Below are positions 10,452 through 19,861 of a stretch of DNA of 64,000 nucleotides, one piece after another. Source of the DNA: Campylobacter sp. MIT 12-8780 (lineage in GTDB: Bacteria; Campylobacterota; Campylobacteria; Campylobacterales; Campylobacteraceae); NCBI RefSeq assembly GCF_006864535.1, contig NZ_QHLL01000009.1, positions 1 through 64,000 of the forward strand, given 5' to 3'. A model generated the notes under the pieces. The model saw nothing but the letters and a program-made list of their open reading frames with translations, searched no databases and was not told the DNA's origin. The position numbers and the translations under genes are program-made. Position 1 is the stretch's first letter. Every line of letters begins with the position of its first letter.

Positions 10452-11432
10452 TTAGCTTTGAATAGCTTGTAAAATTTCCTCATAAGCTATGCAAAATTGT
10501 TTTAAGCCATCATCAAGTAAGTTTTTGCTGGCTTTTTCAAGCTTGTCTTCAGAGATATTTTTATACAATTTTTTTTCAAGCTCACTCTTGCTTTCACACT
10601 CAAGCAAAGGCGAGTTTTTATAAGCTTTGATTGCATCAAGTGGAGCTGTGTTTATGCTGTGTTTGAATTTTAAAGCCTTGATATAATAATCCTTGTCTAA
10701 ATCATCGCCTTTTACGCCTGTGCTTGCAAAAAGGGTGCGTATATTTGGCTCATTTTGCTCTTTTATGTGGGTGTAAGCAAGGCTGGCGTTGAGTATGCCG
10801 ATTTGATTTTTATCAAGCACTTTGTTGTTTAAAAGCCGATCAAAACGACTTACAAAGACACTGATAACAGCTTGTGGGCTTTGAAGCTGTCCTTTAAGGG
10901 CTACATTTTTCTTGCGAAAGGCTTTTAAGCCTTCATTAAGAGCTTCAAAGCATTCTTTTGCTTGATCAAGCGAAAAGATCAAAGTTGCATTAACGCTGAT
11001 ACCCTCGCTCATCAAAACGCTCATCACCTCATAACTTTGCTTAGTAGCTGGCACTTTCATCATGACATTTTGTTTGCCTATGGCTGAGTAAAGCCTTTTT
11101 GCCTCTCCTATGCTTAAAGCTGTATTGCTTTGTAAATGTGGATCGATCTCAAGGCTGATAAAACCATCATCTTTTTTTAAAAAGTTTAAAGCAAGCTTAT
11201 CAGCAGCCTTTGCTATGTCAGCTATGGCTAGGTTTTCATAAATTTCTTTTGCGTTTTTGCCTTTGAGTGTGGTGATTTTTGCTTTATAGCTTGGGTGATT
11301 GAGTATAGCGCTTTTAAAAATAGCTGGATTTGAAGTCGCTCCGTTGATTTTGCCACTTTGTAAAAGCTCTACAAATTCAGTATCTAAAAAGCTATCTTCA
11401 ACAAAATCGCACCATAATGAGAAATTTTTCAT
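10452..11432 (-). CDS. tal: Transaldolase
   Basis: A 326-residue enzyme of the non-oxidative pentose phosphate pathway, moving dihydroxyacetone units between sugar phosphates. The Schiff-base lysine is in MMKVPATKQSYE (Lys126); GATSNPAIFKSA near residue 31 and INATLIFS-like NATLIFSLDQA are also typical. Length fits the longer bacterial type (TalB-like with C-terminal extension). Campylobacter lacks a complete oxidative branch and glycolytic PFK, so this pathway supplies pentoses and erythrose 4-phosphate. Last gene of the greA-to-tal run, 11 bases after serB. Confidence 0.93.
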   Translation of the reverse strand: MKNFSLWCDFVEDSFLDTEFVELLQSGKINGATSNPAIFKSAILNHPSYKAKITTLKGKNAKEIYENLAIADIAKAADKLALNFLKKDDGFISLEIDPHLQSNTALSIGEAKRLYSAIGKQNVMMKVPATKQSYEVMSVLMSEGISVNATLIFSLDQAKECFEALNEGLKAFRKKNVALKGQLQSPQAVISVFVSRFDRLLNNKVLDKNQIGILNASLAYTHIKEQNEPNIRTLFASTGVKGDDLDKDYYIKALKFKHSINTAPLDAIKAYKNSPLLECESKSELEKKLYKNISEDKLEKASKNLLDDGLKQFCIAYEEILQAIQS

Positions 11433-11443
11433 TTTTTTCCTTT

Positions 11444-12070
11444 TTAATTTATATATTGAATGATTTCTTTTAAGTCTTTTTTTTCAACACAAATGTCAGC
11501 ATGAGCTTTTAAGGCTTCTTTGGCACAAAAAGCGATTTTAAGTCCGCTTTCTTTAAACATAGAAATATCATTTGCCCCGTCCCCTACGCATAGCACTTCA
11601 TCTTGTTTTATATTTAAAAGCTTTTTAAGTCTTTGAAGCATAAGTCCCTTTGAGTTTGAAAACATCATCTCTCCGCCCACAAGTCCGCTTAAAAGTTCGT
11701 TTTTATGGTGCAAGAAATTTGCAAAGGCTATGTCAAATTTGAGTGTTTTTTGAGCTTCATTTAAAGCCTCGTGAAAGCCACCACTAAATACAGCGATTTT
11801 GATATTTTTGCCTTTTAGATGAGAGATAAGCTCTAAGCTACCTTTTATCAAAGGTAAATTTGCACAAGTTTTAAGCACAAGCTCATAAGGCATACCCTTA
11901 AGCAAAGCTACCCTTGCTTGCAAGCTTTCAAAAAAATCAAGCTCGCCATTCATAGCCTTATGAGTGATCAAAGCGACTTGATCTCCTACTTTATAAGCCT
12001 TTGCAAGTTCATCTATAGTCTCGCCGTCCATTAAAGTGGAGTCAAAGTCAAAGACGCAAAGTTTTAACAT
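11444..12070 (-). CDS. serB: Phosphoserine phosphatase
   Basis: A 208-residue HAD-family phosphatase that makes serine from phosphoserine. Motif I FDFDSTLMDGE (Asp8 nucleophile, Asp10), motif II FSGGFHEAL, and motif III/IV VGDGANDISMF are all present. It lacks the N-terminal ACT domain of E. coli SerB and is the short form. The start overlaps the cheW stop by one base. The link to chemotaxis genes is positional and is recalled in the same order in C. jejuni (Cj0282c). Confidence 0.93.
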   Translation of the reverse strand: MLKLCVFDFDSTLMDGETIDELAKAYKVGDQVALITHKAMNGELDFFESLQARVALLKGMPYELVLKTCANLPLIKGSLELISHLKGKNIKIAVFSGGFHEALNEAQKTLKFDIAFANFLHHKNELLSGLVGGEMMFSNSKGLMLQRLKKLLNIKQDEVLCVGDGANDISMFKESGLKIAFCAKEALKAHADICVEKKDLKEIIQYIN

Positions 12071-12588
12071 TAAAATTCGCGTTTGAGTAGAGATTCGACT
12101 TTAAGTATAGTAAAGATATTATCATCTCTTTTGCCTATACCATAGATCATACCCTTTTCTTTTAGTAAAGTTTCAGGTGGCGGATCAATGCGGTTGCGAT
12201 GAATTTTAATAGCCTCTGTAAGTCTATCAATGACAAAGCCAGCACTTCCACCTATACCACTGCTTGCTTCCTCGCCCTTAAGCACGATATAACGTGTTTG
12301 TGGTGTCATTTTTGAAACACCTAGATTAAAGCGCTGAGCTAGATCAATAAGAGGCATTACATTGCCCCGCATATTAAATACGCCTAAAACATATTCAGGC
12401 ACATTAGGCACACGGGTGTATTCTATGGGCTTAATGATCTCTTGGATATTAAGGATAGGTATAGCATACTCCTCATCGCCTACAACAAGCCCTACAAGTT
12501 GTATAATTTCATCTTCTTTGTTATTCTCATAGGGCTGAGAAATTTGCACTTGCTGTTTTTGGAAAACTTGATTTAATTTATCACTCAT
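12070..12588 (-). CDS. cheW: Chemotaxis coupling protein CheW
   Basis: A 172-residue single CheW domain joining chemoreceptors to CheA. The core pattern LVGLVVGDEEYAIPILNIQEII, RVPNVPEYVLGVFNMRGNV and PLIDLAQRF is intact. Residues 1-25 are a polar Gln-rich leader. Three bases separate it from cheA. It is the third gene of cheV-cheA-cheW, all reading leftward. Confidence 0.96.
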   Translation of the reverse strand: MSDKLNQVFQKQQVQISQPYENNKEDEIIQLVGLVVGDEEYAIPILNIQEIIKPIEYTRVPNVPEYVLGVFNMRGNVMPLIDLAQRFNLGVSKMTPQTRYIVLKGEEASSGIGGSAGFVIDRLTEAIKIHRNRIDPPPETLLKEKGMIYGIGKRDDNIFTILKVESLLKREF

Positions 12589-12591
12589 TTT

Positions 12592-14880
12592 CTATCCTAG
12601 TTTTAAATTTTTCTTCACAACATTTTCAAGATATTCTGGAGAATATGGCTTGGTAATGTATTCTGTCATACCTACTTCAACACCTCTTAAACGATCCGTT
12701 TTGCTTGTTCTTGAGGTAACAGCAATGAGTGGAAGTTGGCGGTATTTAGAGTATTTTCTAATCTCGCCAGCTAAGGTGTAGCCGTCCATTCTTGGCATTT
12801 CTATATCAATAAGCATAGCGTCTATTTCTCTATCGTTTGACTTGACAACTTCAAGAGCTTCAACCCCATTTGTCGCTTCGATAATGCTTACACCAAGTGG
12901 TTCAAGAGCTTTTTGCATAAGGGTTCTATCCATTTTGCTATCATCAACGATTAAGACATTATAATCACTTGGCTGTTCTTTAGGCTTTTTGACATTTGAC
13001 TCAATTTGAGCTTTTATATCGACTTTGATTTCTTTGGCTAAATTCATCATCACGCCAACATCGATGATCAAGGTTACGCGTCCATCGCCTCTTATGGTTG
13101 CTCCTGCTATACCTTGTATATTTTGTAAATAATCACCCATAGACTTAATAACAATTTCTTCTTGTCCTACAAGCGTATCTACAATGATACCAAGTTTGCT
13201 TTCAGCTACGCCGATAACTACCACATAAGTTTGACTTTCACTTTCTAAGATCTGCTTAACTCCAAACACATCACTTAGACGAACGAGTGAAAGCACTTCA
13301 TCTCTTAAGCGAAGCACATTTTTGCCTTCTATAGTGTAAATGCTATCTATTGGCACGCGCACGGTTTCAAGCACGCTTGCAAGTGGTATAGCGTAGTATT
13401 CTTCTTGTGTGCCTACAAGTAGAGATTGGATAATGGCTAGAGTGAGTGGAATTTTAAGCTTAAACACAGAGCCTTTTCCAAATTCGCTATCGATTTCAAT
13501 CACGCCATTGAGTTTTTCGATATTAGTTTTCACCACATCCATACCTACGCCGCGTCCTGAGACATTTGTAACCTTAGCTGCTGTTGAAAAGCCCGGTTTA
13601 AAAATCAACGCAAAAGCCTCTTTATCTGTCATTTGGCTTGCTTCTTTTTCAGTGATGAGATTTTTCTCAAGGGCTTTTTGCTTAAGCATATTGGCATCAA
13701 GCCCCTTTCCATCATCAGTGATTTCTATAACGATGTGATTACCTTCATTGTAAGCTTTAAGTTGCACTATGCCTTTTTCAGGTTTGCCAGCCGCAGCTCT
13801 TACTGAAGGCTCTTCTACGCCGTGATCGCAAGAATTGCGTATCATATGCATGATAGGATCGCCGATTTCTTCAACTATTGACTTATCAAGCTCGGTTTCT
13901 TCACCTGAAATTTCAAGCTCTATTTGCTTGCCAAGCTCACGGCTTAAGTCTCTTACAACGCGTGGGAATTTATTAAATACCTTTGCGATAGGTTGCATTC
14001 TTGTTTTCATCACAGCAAGTTGCACATCTGTTGTGATAACGCTAAGTTGAGAAACAACTTGGTTGAGTTCTTCTAGGAATTTTTCGCCCTCATAACGTTC
14101 TTCAACATCATCATAAATTTTAAGCAAGCGATTTTTACCCAAAACAAGTTCGCCTACTAAGTTCATCAAATGATCAAGTCTTTTCACTTCAACGCGTATA
14201 GTTTGATCCATAGCCGCACCACTTGATCCGCCTTGAGCTGGCACCTTCTTTGCAGCTGGTGCGTTTGCAGCAGGAGCTGGTTTTGCAGGAGCTGGATTGT
14301 TTTTTTGTTTTTCTTGACGACGCGCTTGATCTTCAGCTTTTCTTGCTTTAAGTAAGCGTTCGATTTCAGCTTCTACTTCAGCATCACTTAATTCATTGAC
14401 ATTGACTTCTTTTTCTGGCTCAGGTGCTGGTTCTTCTTTTTTTACTTCGCTTGCACTTTCTTGTTGTGTGGCTTCTGCTGATGTGCCATTACCCTCAGAT
14501 ATGGCTGTGAGTTTAGCACAAATTGGTGCTATATCCATACCTATAGCAGTATCATTGCCATTATCTCGTATGCAGTTAAGCAAGGTTTTCATTTTATCAA
14601 TTGACTCAAGCACCACATCCATGATATCTGGAGTAATTTTAAGATCGCCGTGTCTTGCTTTGTTAAGCACATCTTCCATGTGGTGTGTAAGCTTGGTTAA
14701 AACATCAAAATTTAAAAAGCTTGATGAGCCCTTAACTGTGTGCGCAACACGAAATATGCTATTAAGAAGTTCTAAATCACCCGGATTAGCCTCAAGTTCG
14801 ACTAAATCATGATCGATTTGATCGACAAGCTCAAAAGCTTCGACTAAAAAGTCTTCAAGTATTTCTTGCATATCGTCCAT
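12592..14880 (-). CDS. cheA: Chemotaxis histidine kinase CheA with C-terminal receiver (CheAY)
   Basis: A 762-residue hybrid kinase. Order: HPt domain with phospho-accepting His47 (RVAHTVKGSSSF), an Ala/Pro/Lys-rich linker (about 130-220) replacing a clear P2 domain, dimerisation and HATPase domains (HMIRNSCDHGVEEP, DDGKGLD, VSGRGVGMDVV), a CheW-like P5 domain (about 500-640), and a receiver (VLIVDDSKMDR, LIDIEMPRMDGY, Lys in YITKPYS). Campylobacter and Helicobacter CheA proteins carry this extra receiver, thought to act as a phosphate sink or modulator. It lies four bases downstream of cheV. Confidence 0.97.
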   Translation of the reverse strand: MDDMQEILEDFLVEAFELVDQIDHDLVELEANPGDLELLNSIFRVAHTVKGSSSFLNFDVLTKLTHHMEDVLNKARHGDLKITPDIMDVVLESIDKMKTLLNCIRDNGNDTAIGMDIAPICAKLTAISEGNGTSAEATQQESASEVKKEEPAPEPEKEVNVNELSDAEVEAEIERLLKARKAEDQARRQEKQKNNPAPAKPAPAANAPAAKKVPAQGGSSGAAMDQTIRVEVKRLDHLMNLVGELVLGKNRLLKIYDDVEERYEGEKFLEELNQVVSQLSVITTDVQLAVMKTRMQPIAKVFNKFPRVVRDLSRELGKQIELEISGEETELDKSIVEEIGDPIMHMIRNSCDHGVEEPSVRAAAGKPEKGIVQLKAYNEGNHIVIEITDDGKGLDANMLKQKALEKNLITEKEASQMTDKEAFALIFKPGFSTAAKVTNVSGRGVGMDVVKTNIEKLNGVIEIDSEFGKGSVFKLKIPLTLAIIQSLLVGTQEEYYAIPLASVLETVRVPIDSIYTIEGKNVLRLRDEVLSLVRLSDVFGVKQILESESQTYVVVIGVAESKLGIIVDTLVGQEEIVIKSMGDYLQNIQGIAGATIRGDGRVTLIIDVGVMMNLAKEIKVDIKAQIESNVKKPKEQPSDYNVLIVDDSKMDRTLMQKALEPLGVSIIEATNGVEALEVVKSNDREIDAMLIDIEMPRMDGYTLAGEIRKYSKYRQLPLIAVTSRTSKTDRLRGVEVGMTEYITKPYSPEYLENVVKKNLKLG

Positions 14881-14883
14881 AAT

Positions 14884-15840
14884 TTACTCCTGATATTGTG
14901 CTTCGTGTTCTTTGATAACACGGGTGATTTCTGAGAAGAAGTTGTTGGCGTTAAATTTAACCAAATACCCATCTCCTCCTGATTCTTGTATGCCTTTTTC
15001 GCTCATAAATTCATTAGAAAGTGATGAATTAAAGACTATAGGTATAGTTTTAAAACGTTCATCTTCTTTAATGAGTGCAGCAAAGTGAAAGCCGTCCATT
15101 TGTGGCATTTCCACATCTGAAACGATGATTTTGAGTTGAGTTTTAATGTCATTTCCATACACTTGATAGAGTTCATTAAGCTTTTGCAAGCCCTCAACTC
15201 CATCTTTTGCTTCAACGACTTGAAATCCCATTTTTTGAAGCATATCTTTTACTCTTTTTCGTGCAGTTAAACTATCATCTAAAGTAAGAGCTATACCACT
15301 GAATTTTTCTATACTTGAATAATCCACTTCAGTTTTTGGCGTATAAATTCCAAGATCCTCAACCACGCTTTCTAAGTCCAAGATGAGTAAAACTTCATCA
15401 TTTTCTATACGCGTTACGCCAGTTATCTTACCTTTATCAAGTGCACCTGAACCCGTTGAAAAAGTGGCTGGTTCTATATCTTTCCAGTTAATTCGGCGAA
15501 TTCTTTTGGCTTCATGCACGATAAAGCCGATAAGTGTATTGCTAAACTCAGTGATAATAACTCTTGGTTTTAGCATAGAGTCTTTTGGCTCGGTGATTTG
15601 CATCCATTTTGCAAGATTGACTACCGGAATGACTACACCACGAAGATCAAAAATCCCCTCTATGTAATCAGGCACGCCCGGAAGCTCGGTAAGGGTTGGG
15701 ATTTTGATGATTTCTCTTACTTTAGAGACATTTACACCATAAATTCCCTCATACACCTTATCTTGACCTTGCTTGAAAATACGAAAATCAACAAGCTCCA
15801 TTTCGTTTGAACCCGTTTTTACGATATTTTCGTCAAACAT
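14884..15840 (-). CDS. cheV: Chemotaxis protein CheV (CheW-receiver fusion)
   Basis: A 318-residue fusion: a CheW-like coupling domain (about 10-165, PGVPDYIEGIFDLRGVVIPV) and a receiver (about 190-318) with the phospho-acceptor in KIIVSDVEMPQMDGF. It couples receptors to CheA in a way that receiver phosphorylation can tune for adaptation. I chose the ATG at 15840 after AAAGGGA; the frame runs 16 codons further upstream inside the preceding gene without a binding site, and 318 residues is the length I recall for the C. jejuni protein. Confidence 0.95.
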   Translation of the reverse strand: MFDENIVKTGSNEMELVDFRIFKQGQDKVYEGIYGVNVSKVREIIKIPTLTELPGVPDYIEGIFDLRGVVIPVVNLAKWMQITEPKDSMLKPRVIITEFSNTLIGFIVHEAKRIRRINWKDIEPATFSTGSGALDKGKITGVTRIENDEVLLILDLESVVEDLGIYTPKTEVDYSSIEKFSGIALTLDDSLTARKRVKDMLQKMGFQVVEAKDGVEGLQKLNELYQVYGNDIKTQLKIIVSDVEMPQMDGFHFAALIKEDERFKTIPIVFNSSLSNEFMSEKGIQESGGDGYLVKFNANNFFSEITRVIKEHEAQYQE

Positions 15841-15842
15841 TC

Positions 15843-16655
15843 TTATCCCTTTAATTTCTTTTCTTGAAATTTGACTTTCAAGGAGCATTCTACTACAAAA
15901 AAACTTCTCTCATATGCAAAACTCGCTAAATTTATATATTTTATTGTTTTTTCATTTAAGGTAAAGTTTTGATGATAATGCCCTTCTATAATCAAACTCC
16001 CATCTTTTGGATAGTTTAAAACTCTTTTTTGAGCTAAATTTTTAAAGTCTTTGATAGCAAAAAAAAGATTTTTTTTATTTTGATTGCTAAGAATTTTTTT
16101 ATAGATCGCATTGCAAAAGAGTATATTTAAAGCATTTAAAAAGTAAAGTAAAATTTTATTTCTTAGGCTTTTTAGAGCAAAACTAAGCAAGGGCGGTAAA
16201 AAAATATCTCCATGGGCAAGATAAACACACTTAACATTATCAAATTCTATAGTTTTAAGGTTTTCAAGTCTTTTGTTAGCTTCTAAAATAGCTTTATTTT
16301 CATTAGCTTCAGTTTTTAAGAAAACAGCCTTTAAGGGCTGATCTTGAAGTGTAAAAACCCTTACTTTTTTAAAGAGTTTTTTAAGATTAAAATCATGATT
16401 ACCCTCTATATAAATGATTTGCATTGTTTCACAAAGTTCTTCAAGTAAGGCTATATAAGGCTTTGCAAAGTTATGCGTGGCTTTTATCTCGCCGATTAAA
16501 AGATCAAAAATATCACCCATTAAGATCAGCTGGGGGCTTTGAATTTCACCCTGTTTTAAGGCTTGTAAAAAGTCCCAAAAGCCTTTTCTTTGCTCGTTTT
16601 CATGAGCATCAGCTAAAAATATAGCGTGATTTTCAATTGTGATACATTCTTGCAT
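15843..16655 (-). CDS. LpxH-like UDP-2,3-diacylglucosamine diphosphatase (metallophosphoesterase)
   Basis: A 270-residue calcineurin-like phosphoesterase. Metal-binding motifs are in order: FLADAHE near residue 13, ILMGDIFDLL, YIEGNHDFN, YLAHGDIF, and IEGHYHQNF. This set fits LpxH-type enzymes that cleave UDP-diacylglucosamine to lipid X, the substrate of LpxB, whose gene lies about 2 kb to the right. The central part is Lys/Phe-rich and divergent, and residues 150-200 look membrane-adherent. Two bases separate its stop from the cheV start. Substrate is inferred from family and the lack of another LpxH candidate in the window. Confidence 0.7.
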   Translation of the reverse strand: MQECITIENHAIFLADAHENEQRKGFWDFLQALKQGEIQSPQLILMGDIFDLLIGEIKATHNFAKPYIALLEELCETMQIIYIEGNHDFNLKKLFKKVRVFTLQDQPLKAVFLKTEANENKAILEANKRLENLKTIEFDNVKCVYLAHGDIFLPPLLSFALKSLRNKILLYFLNALNILFCNAIYKKILSNQNKKNLFFAIKDFKNLAQKRVLNYPKDGSLIIEGHYHQNFTLNEKTIKYINLASFAYERSFFVVECSLKVKFQEKKLKG

Positions 16656-16659
16656 AAGT

Positions 16660-17145
16660 TTAAAGCTTTAAAGCCTCATAAGCAATGCTTATTATCTCAA
16701 ATTCGCTCTCGCCCTTTGGGAGCTTTACACGAAAATCATCGCCTTCTTTTTTGCCTAGCATTGCCCTTGCAAGTGGCGAATTTATAGAGATATAGCCCTT
16801 GTCAAGATCAGCTTCTGCTATACCTACTATGGTGTATTTGCTCTCTTTTTCTGTGTCCATATCCATGATAACAACACTTGAGCCAAATTTTACGCTTTCA
16901 TGTTCATAAGAGCTTGGATCGATGATTTGTGCGCGTGAGAGCAAGTCGCTAAGCTCAGCTATCCTACCTTCTATAAAGGCTTGTTTTTCACGAGCAGCGT
17001 GATACTCGGCGTTTTCTTTTAAATCTCCATGCGATCGGGCTGTATCGATTTCTATTACAACAGCTGGGCGTTGCTTATTTTTTAAGTCCTCAAGTTCAAG
17101 AGCAAGTTTTTCATAGCCTAATTTGCTCATCGGTTCTTTTTGCAT
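16660..17145 (-). CDS. greA: Transcription elongation factor GreA
   Basis: A 161-residue factor that binds in the RNA polymerase secondary channel and stimulates cleavage of backtracked RNA. The N-terminal coiled coil carries the acidic tip ([16 protein letters not shown]), and the C-terminal FKBP-like domain has [15 protein letters not shown] chose the ATG at 17145, six bases after AAAAGGA, giving MQKEPMSK. It leads the leftward lpxH-cheV-cheA-cheW-serB-tal run. Confidence 0.96.
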   Translation of the reverse strand: MQKEPMSKLGYEKLALELEDLKNKQRPAVVIEIDTARSHGDLKENAEYHAAREKQAFIEGRIAELSDLLSRAQIIDPSSYEHESVKFGSSVVIMDMDTEKESKYTIVGIAEADLDKGYISINSPLARAMLGKKEGDDFRVKLPKGESEFEIISIAYEALKL

Positions 17146-17240
17146 ACTTATCCTTTTATAAATCTTTCGTGCAAGCGAATTTTAGCTAAATTTCAAAACA
17201 CAAAGCAAAATTTAGCAATTTTTTTTAAAAAAAGTTATAT

Positions 17241-17295
17241 ATCATAAATTATAAGCAATGCATGGGGGGGGGGGGGTAAGATTATTTTGCAATAA
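17241..17295 (+). promoter_or_regulatory. G13 tract with -10-like box, reading toward 17480
   Basis: Thirteen G at 17264-17276 are preceded by AAATTATAAGCAATGCAT and followed by TAAGAT and ATTTTGC. The TAAGCA word, the sense-strand G tract and the -10-like hexamer directly after it match the layouts at 39.46 and 54.75 kb. No reading frame continues through it because TAA follows the tract. If used, the leader before the gene at 17480 would be about 190 bases; a closer AT-rich box (TATATA at 17428) is an alternative promoter. Confidence 0.5.
17248..17253 (-). promoter_or_regulatory. greA candidate promoter beside the G13 tract
   Basis: A perfect TATAAT on the minus strand (17253 to 17248), preceded by TTGCT. 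On this strand the homopolymer (C13) lies ten bases upstream, over the -35/spacer region. Predicted start near 17241 leaves a 95-base leader before greA. Whether tract length affects greA is unknown. Confidence 0.45.
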
Positions 17296-17479
17296 GAGAC
17301 TTTGAGGCAGTATCTAAAGCAAAATTAACTTGTGTAAATTCGTATCAATACAAACAAAAAAAGCTTGCAAGGCTCTTTAAAAAAAGTTATGAAGAATTCT
17401 TTTTTATTTGTTTTTGCTTATTTACCTTATATAAACCTTAATAAATCATAGTGTTTCTAAGAATAAAGAAGGAGCTAAG

Positions 17480-18514
17480 ATGAATGATATACCAGAAACT
17501 ATAGATCAAACTAAGGCTTTTGAAAGTCTTGATAGTCTTATAAATGGCTTAGATTGCACTAAAAGCACTTCAGCTGCTCTTATAACTGAGGGTAATTTTG
17601 TCTATGTTAATGATAAAGATATTGTTGAAACGACTGCTTATAATGATGAAACTCGTATAGTTTTTGAAGAAACTATCTTAAGAGGTGGGATTTTAAGAGG
17701 GGATAAATATATCAGCGATGATATGAAATTTAGCTTTCATTTTGATGAAAATTTGCGTCTTATCGTGACTTCTGTATGTAAAAATACTAGCATTACTATC
17801 AATAATTTCTTTCAAGAGCATGAAAATTTTGGCATAAGACTTCGTAAAAAAGCTGGTAAAGAGCTTGGCTTTATCTACTGCAATAGCTTTGATGTACATG
17901 CTTATATAAAGGCTTTTAAAGAGATAGCTCCTTTTATCTCAAAAAGAGTGTTTAAAGACAAAGATACGCTTTCTAAGCTTTTTGTGAATAATTATAAAAG
18001 TATGAGAGATGGAGTTTTGGGACCTTTTTATACGCCTGAAGATTTTGTAGAAGCTATAGATAAAATAAGCTTTAATCCTCAAAGCCTATATTTGCTTAAT
18101 GTAGCCATGATAGAAATTATGAGTCAATTTACCAAGCACAATGGCTTGCTAAAAGAACTTTATGTCATTTCAACCACGCCTTTACTTGATAAATTCCGCT
18201 GGCAAAGCATGGTGGAAATGATGAAAAATTTAAATAGAAATATAGTCAAAAACACTCCAGAAAAAAAGGAAAATCAAGTTAAAGTGCATGGCTTTGCTTT
18301 GGGAACTGATCTTGATTTTTTAAAATTTATGTGCGAGGATAGTGGTGGGATATATACAAGGGTTGATTCTATACTTGAGTTTAAAAGAAGCATTTTAACA
18401 AGGCTAAGTGATGGGGTTTTACCTGATCCAAAAGAGCTTGGTAAAGACGCACAGATTCAAATCATTACGCCAAATAAAATTTATGATCCAGATGATGCGG
18501 ATAATAAAAACTAA
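17480..18514 (+). CDS. Unknown accessory protein with VWA-like C-terminal segment
   Basis: A 344-residue soluble-looking protein with no signal peptide or membrane span and a strong binding site (AAGGAG, seven bases before ATG). Residues 1-150 form a mixed acidic region I do not recognise. From about 200, YLLNVAMIEIM, ELYVISTTPLLDKF and LGTDLDFLKFMCEDSGGIYT (about 274-293) follow the order of strands and helices in von Willebrand factor A domains, whose last strand is typically followed by Leu-x-x-(I/M)-(A/C)-x-x-(S/T)-GG. A MIDAS DxSxS motif is missing, so metal binding is doubtful. It is inserted between greA and lpxB, which I recall as neighbours in C. jejuni, and is preceded by a G13 tract. 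Confidence 0.6.
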   Translation: MNDIPETIDQTKAFESLDSLINGLDCTKSTSAALITEGNFVYVNDKDIVETTAYNDETRIVFEETILRGGILRGDKYISDDMKFSFHFDENLRLIVTSVCKNTSITINNFFQEHENFGIRLRKKAGKELGFIYCNSFDVHAYIKAFKEIAPFISKRVFKDKDTLSKLFVNNYKSMRDGVLGPFYTPEDFVEAIDKISFNPQSLYLLNVAMIEIMSQFTKHNGLLKELYVISTTPLLDKFRWQSMVEMMKNLNRNIVKNTPEKKENQVKVHGFALGTDLDFLKFMCEDSGGIYTRVDSILEFKRSILTRLSDGVLPDPKELGKDAQIQIITPNKIYDPDDADNKN

Positions 18515-18661
18515 GAATTTCTTAGCACTAATGTATAAATTATAAAAGAATTTGATGGATCGCTTCAGTTTTATAGCTTTGTAATGACAAGGTAGAATTT
18601 TTATAATGATAAATTTTCATAGCCAGCTTAGTAAAGTAATCCACAAAATCAATTATATATC

Positions 18662-19771
18662 TTAAGCTTCATTAAGAATTTTTGCTACATTCAAAGCCGA
18701 GCCAAATTGCAAATACGCTCTTACAAAGGCTACTTTGTTAAAAAAATTCCCATAATCAAAGCTTTCATAAGCTTTTAAAAGATTAGACACATTCACTTCA
18801 TCTTGTAAAAACTCAGGATTTAAGGCACTTTGGCTAGCAAAATCACAGATTAAGTTTGCAAGCCCTATGTATTTGAGCTTCACAAAAAGTTTAGCGATGA
18901 AAAAATCAATCCCCTTTGCCTTGTAAGCTAGCACAAAAGGCGTTCCAACAAGAGCAGCTTCCAAAGTAGCTGTGCCAGAGCAAATAAAGGCAAAATCAGC
19001 CTTTTTAAGTAAAAAAGGAGTATTACTTTGCACTTCAAAGCCACTTATATCGCCGTAAAGTTCAGGGATTTTATCAAGATTAAAGCTAGGCACGCACAGC
19101 ACTTTTTTAGCCTCAAATTTACTTGCAAGCTCCTTAAAAATAGGCATTAAACGCTTGATCTCACTCTTTCTTGAACCGGGCAAAAAGGCGATAAGCTTTT
19201 CATTTTCTTTTTTGCTAAGTATATCATTTTGCTCCTCTAAACTCTTATACTCCTTGATCTCATCAAGCAAAGGATGCCCCACAAATACACTTTTACTAAA
19301 AAACCGATCATCAAAAGGCAAGATTGAAGCTAAAATATCAAAATTTGCCTCTATAATAGGAATTCGCCCCTTCTTCCAAGCCCAAACTTGAGGCAGTATA
19401 TAATAAATCCGCCTAGTCTTTGAACCAGCCTTTTTTAAAGCCTTAGCAAGAGCGATATTAAAAGCTGGAGAGTCTATGCAAAGCACGCCATTAAGCTTAC
19501 GCAATTTTTCAAGCTCAAAACTCAAATCCACAAGCTCTTTAATAGCCCTTTTAGCCTTAAAAATAAGAGGCAAAACCTCAACAAAACCCATAGCAGAAAA
19601 CTCATGCGAGCTATAAAGAGGCTTAGATTTAAGCCCAAACTCCTCACACAAAGCCTCATCAAAGATACCTACAAGCTCAAAATCCCCAAATTCTTGTTTG
19701 AAACTTTTTAAAACTTCTTTCAAATGCAAATTAGCCGAAGGCTCAAGCGCTGAGACGAGGAAGGTTTTCAT
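18662..19771 (-). CDS. lpxB: Lipid-A-disaccharide synthase
   Basis: A 369-residue GT19 glycosyltransferase joining lipid X and UDP-diacylglucosamine to form the lipid A disaccharide. Typical stretches: [13 protein letters not shown] at the N-terminus, [36 protein letters not shown], and [23 protein letters not shown]. Length is normal. It reads leftward, divided from greA by the inserted gene. The gap 18515-18661 shows only AT-rich sequence. Confidence 0.96.
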   Translation of the reverse strand: MKTFLVSALEPSANLHLKEVLKSFKQEFGDFELVGIFDEALCEEFGLKSKPLYSSHEFSAMGFVEVLPLIFKAKRAIKELVDLSFELEKLRKLNGVLCIDSPAFNIALAKALKKAGSKTRRIYYILPQVWAWKKGRIPIIEANFDILASILPFDDRFFSKSVFVGHPLLDEIKEYKSLEEQNDILSKKENEKLIAFLPGSRKSEIKRLMPIFKELASKFEAKKVLCVPSFNLDKIPELYGDISGFEVQSNTPFLLKKADFAFICSGTATLEAALVGTPFVLAYKAKGIDFFIAKLFVKLKYIGLANLICDFASQSALNPEFLQDEVNVSNLLKAYESFDYGNFFNKVAFVRAYLQFGSALNVAKILNEA

Positions 19772-19861
19772 AAATTAACTCCAAAATATATAACTTAAAT
19801 ATAAGCAAGTTCTTAATTATAGCTGAATTTTTTCAATCACACTTTAAATTTATTTTATCTC

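Noticed and set aside
13409-13738. Long open frames antisense to cheA and other genes
   Set aside because: They lie wholly opposite strongly conserved coding sequence and have no gene-like features of their own.
17280-17441. Open frame of about 54 codons right after the G13 tract, possible switched gene start
   Set aside because: TAA directly follows the tract in that frame, no start codon or binding site precedes it, and the composition is ordinary AT-rich DNA.
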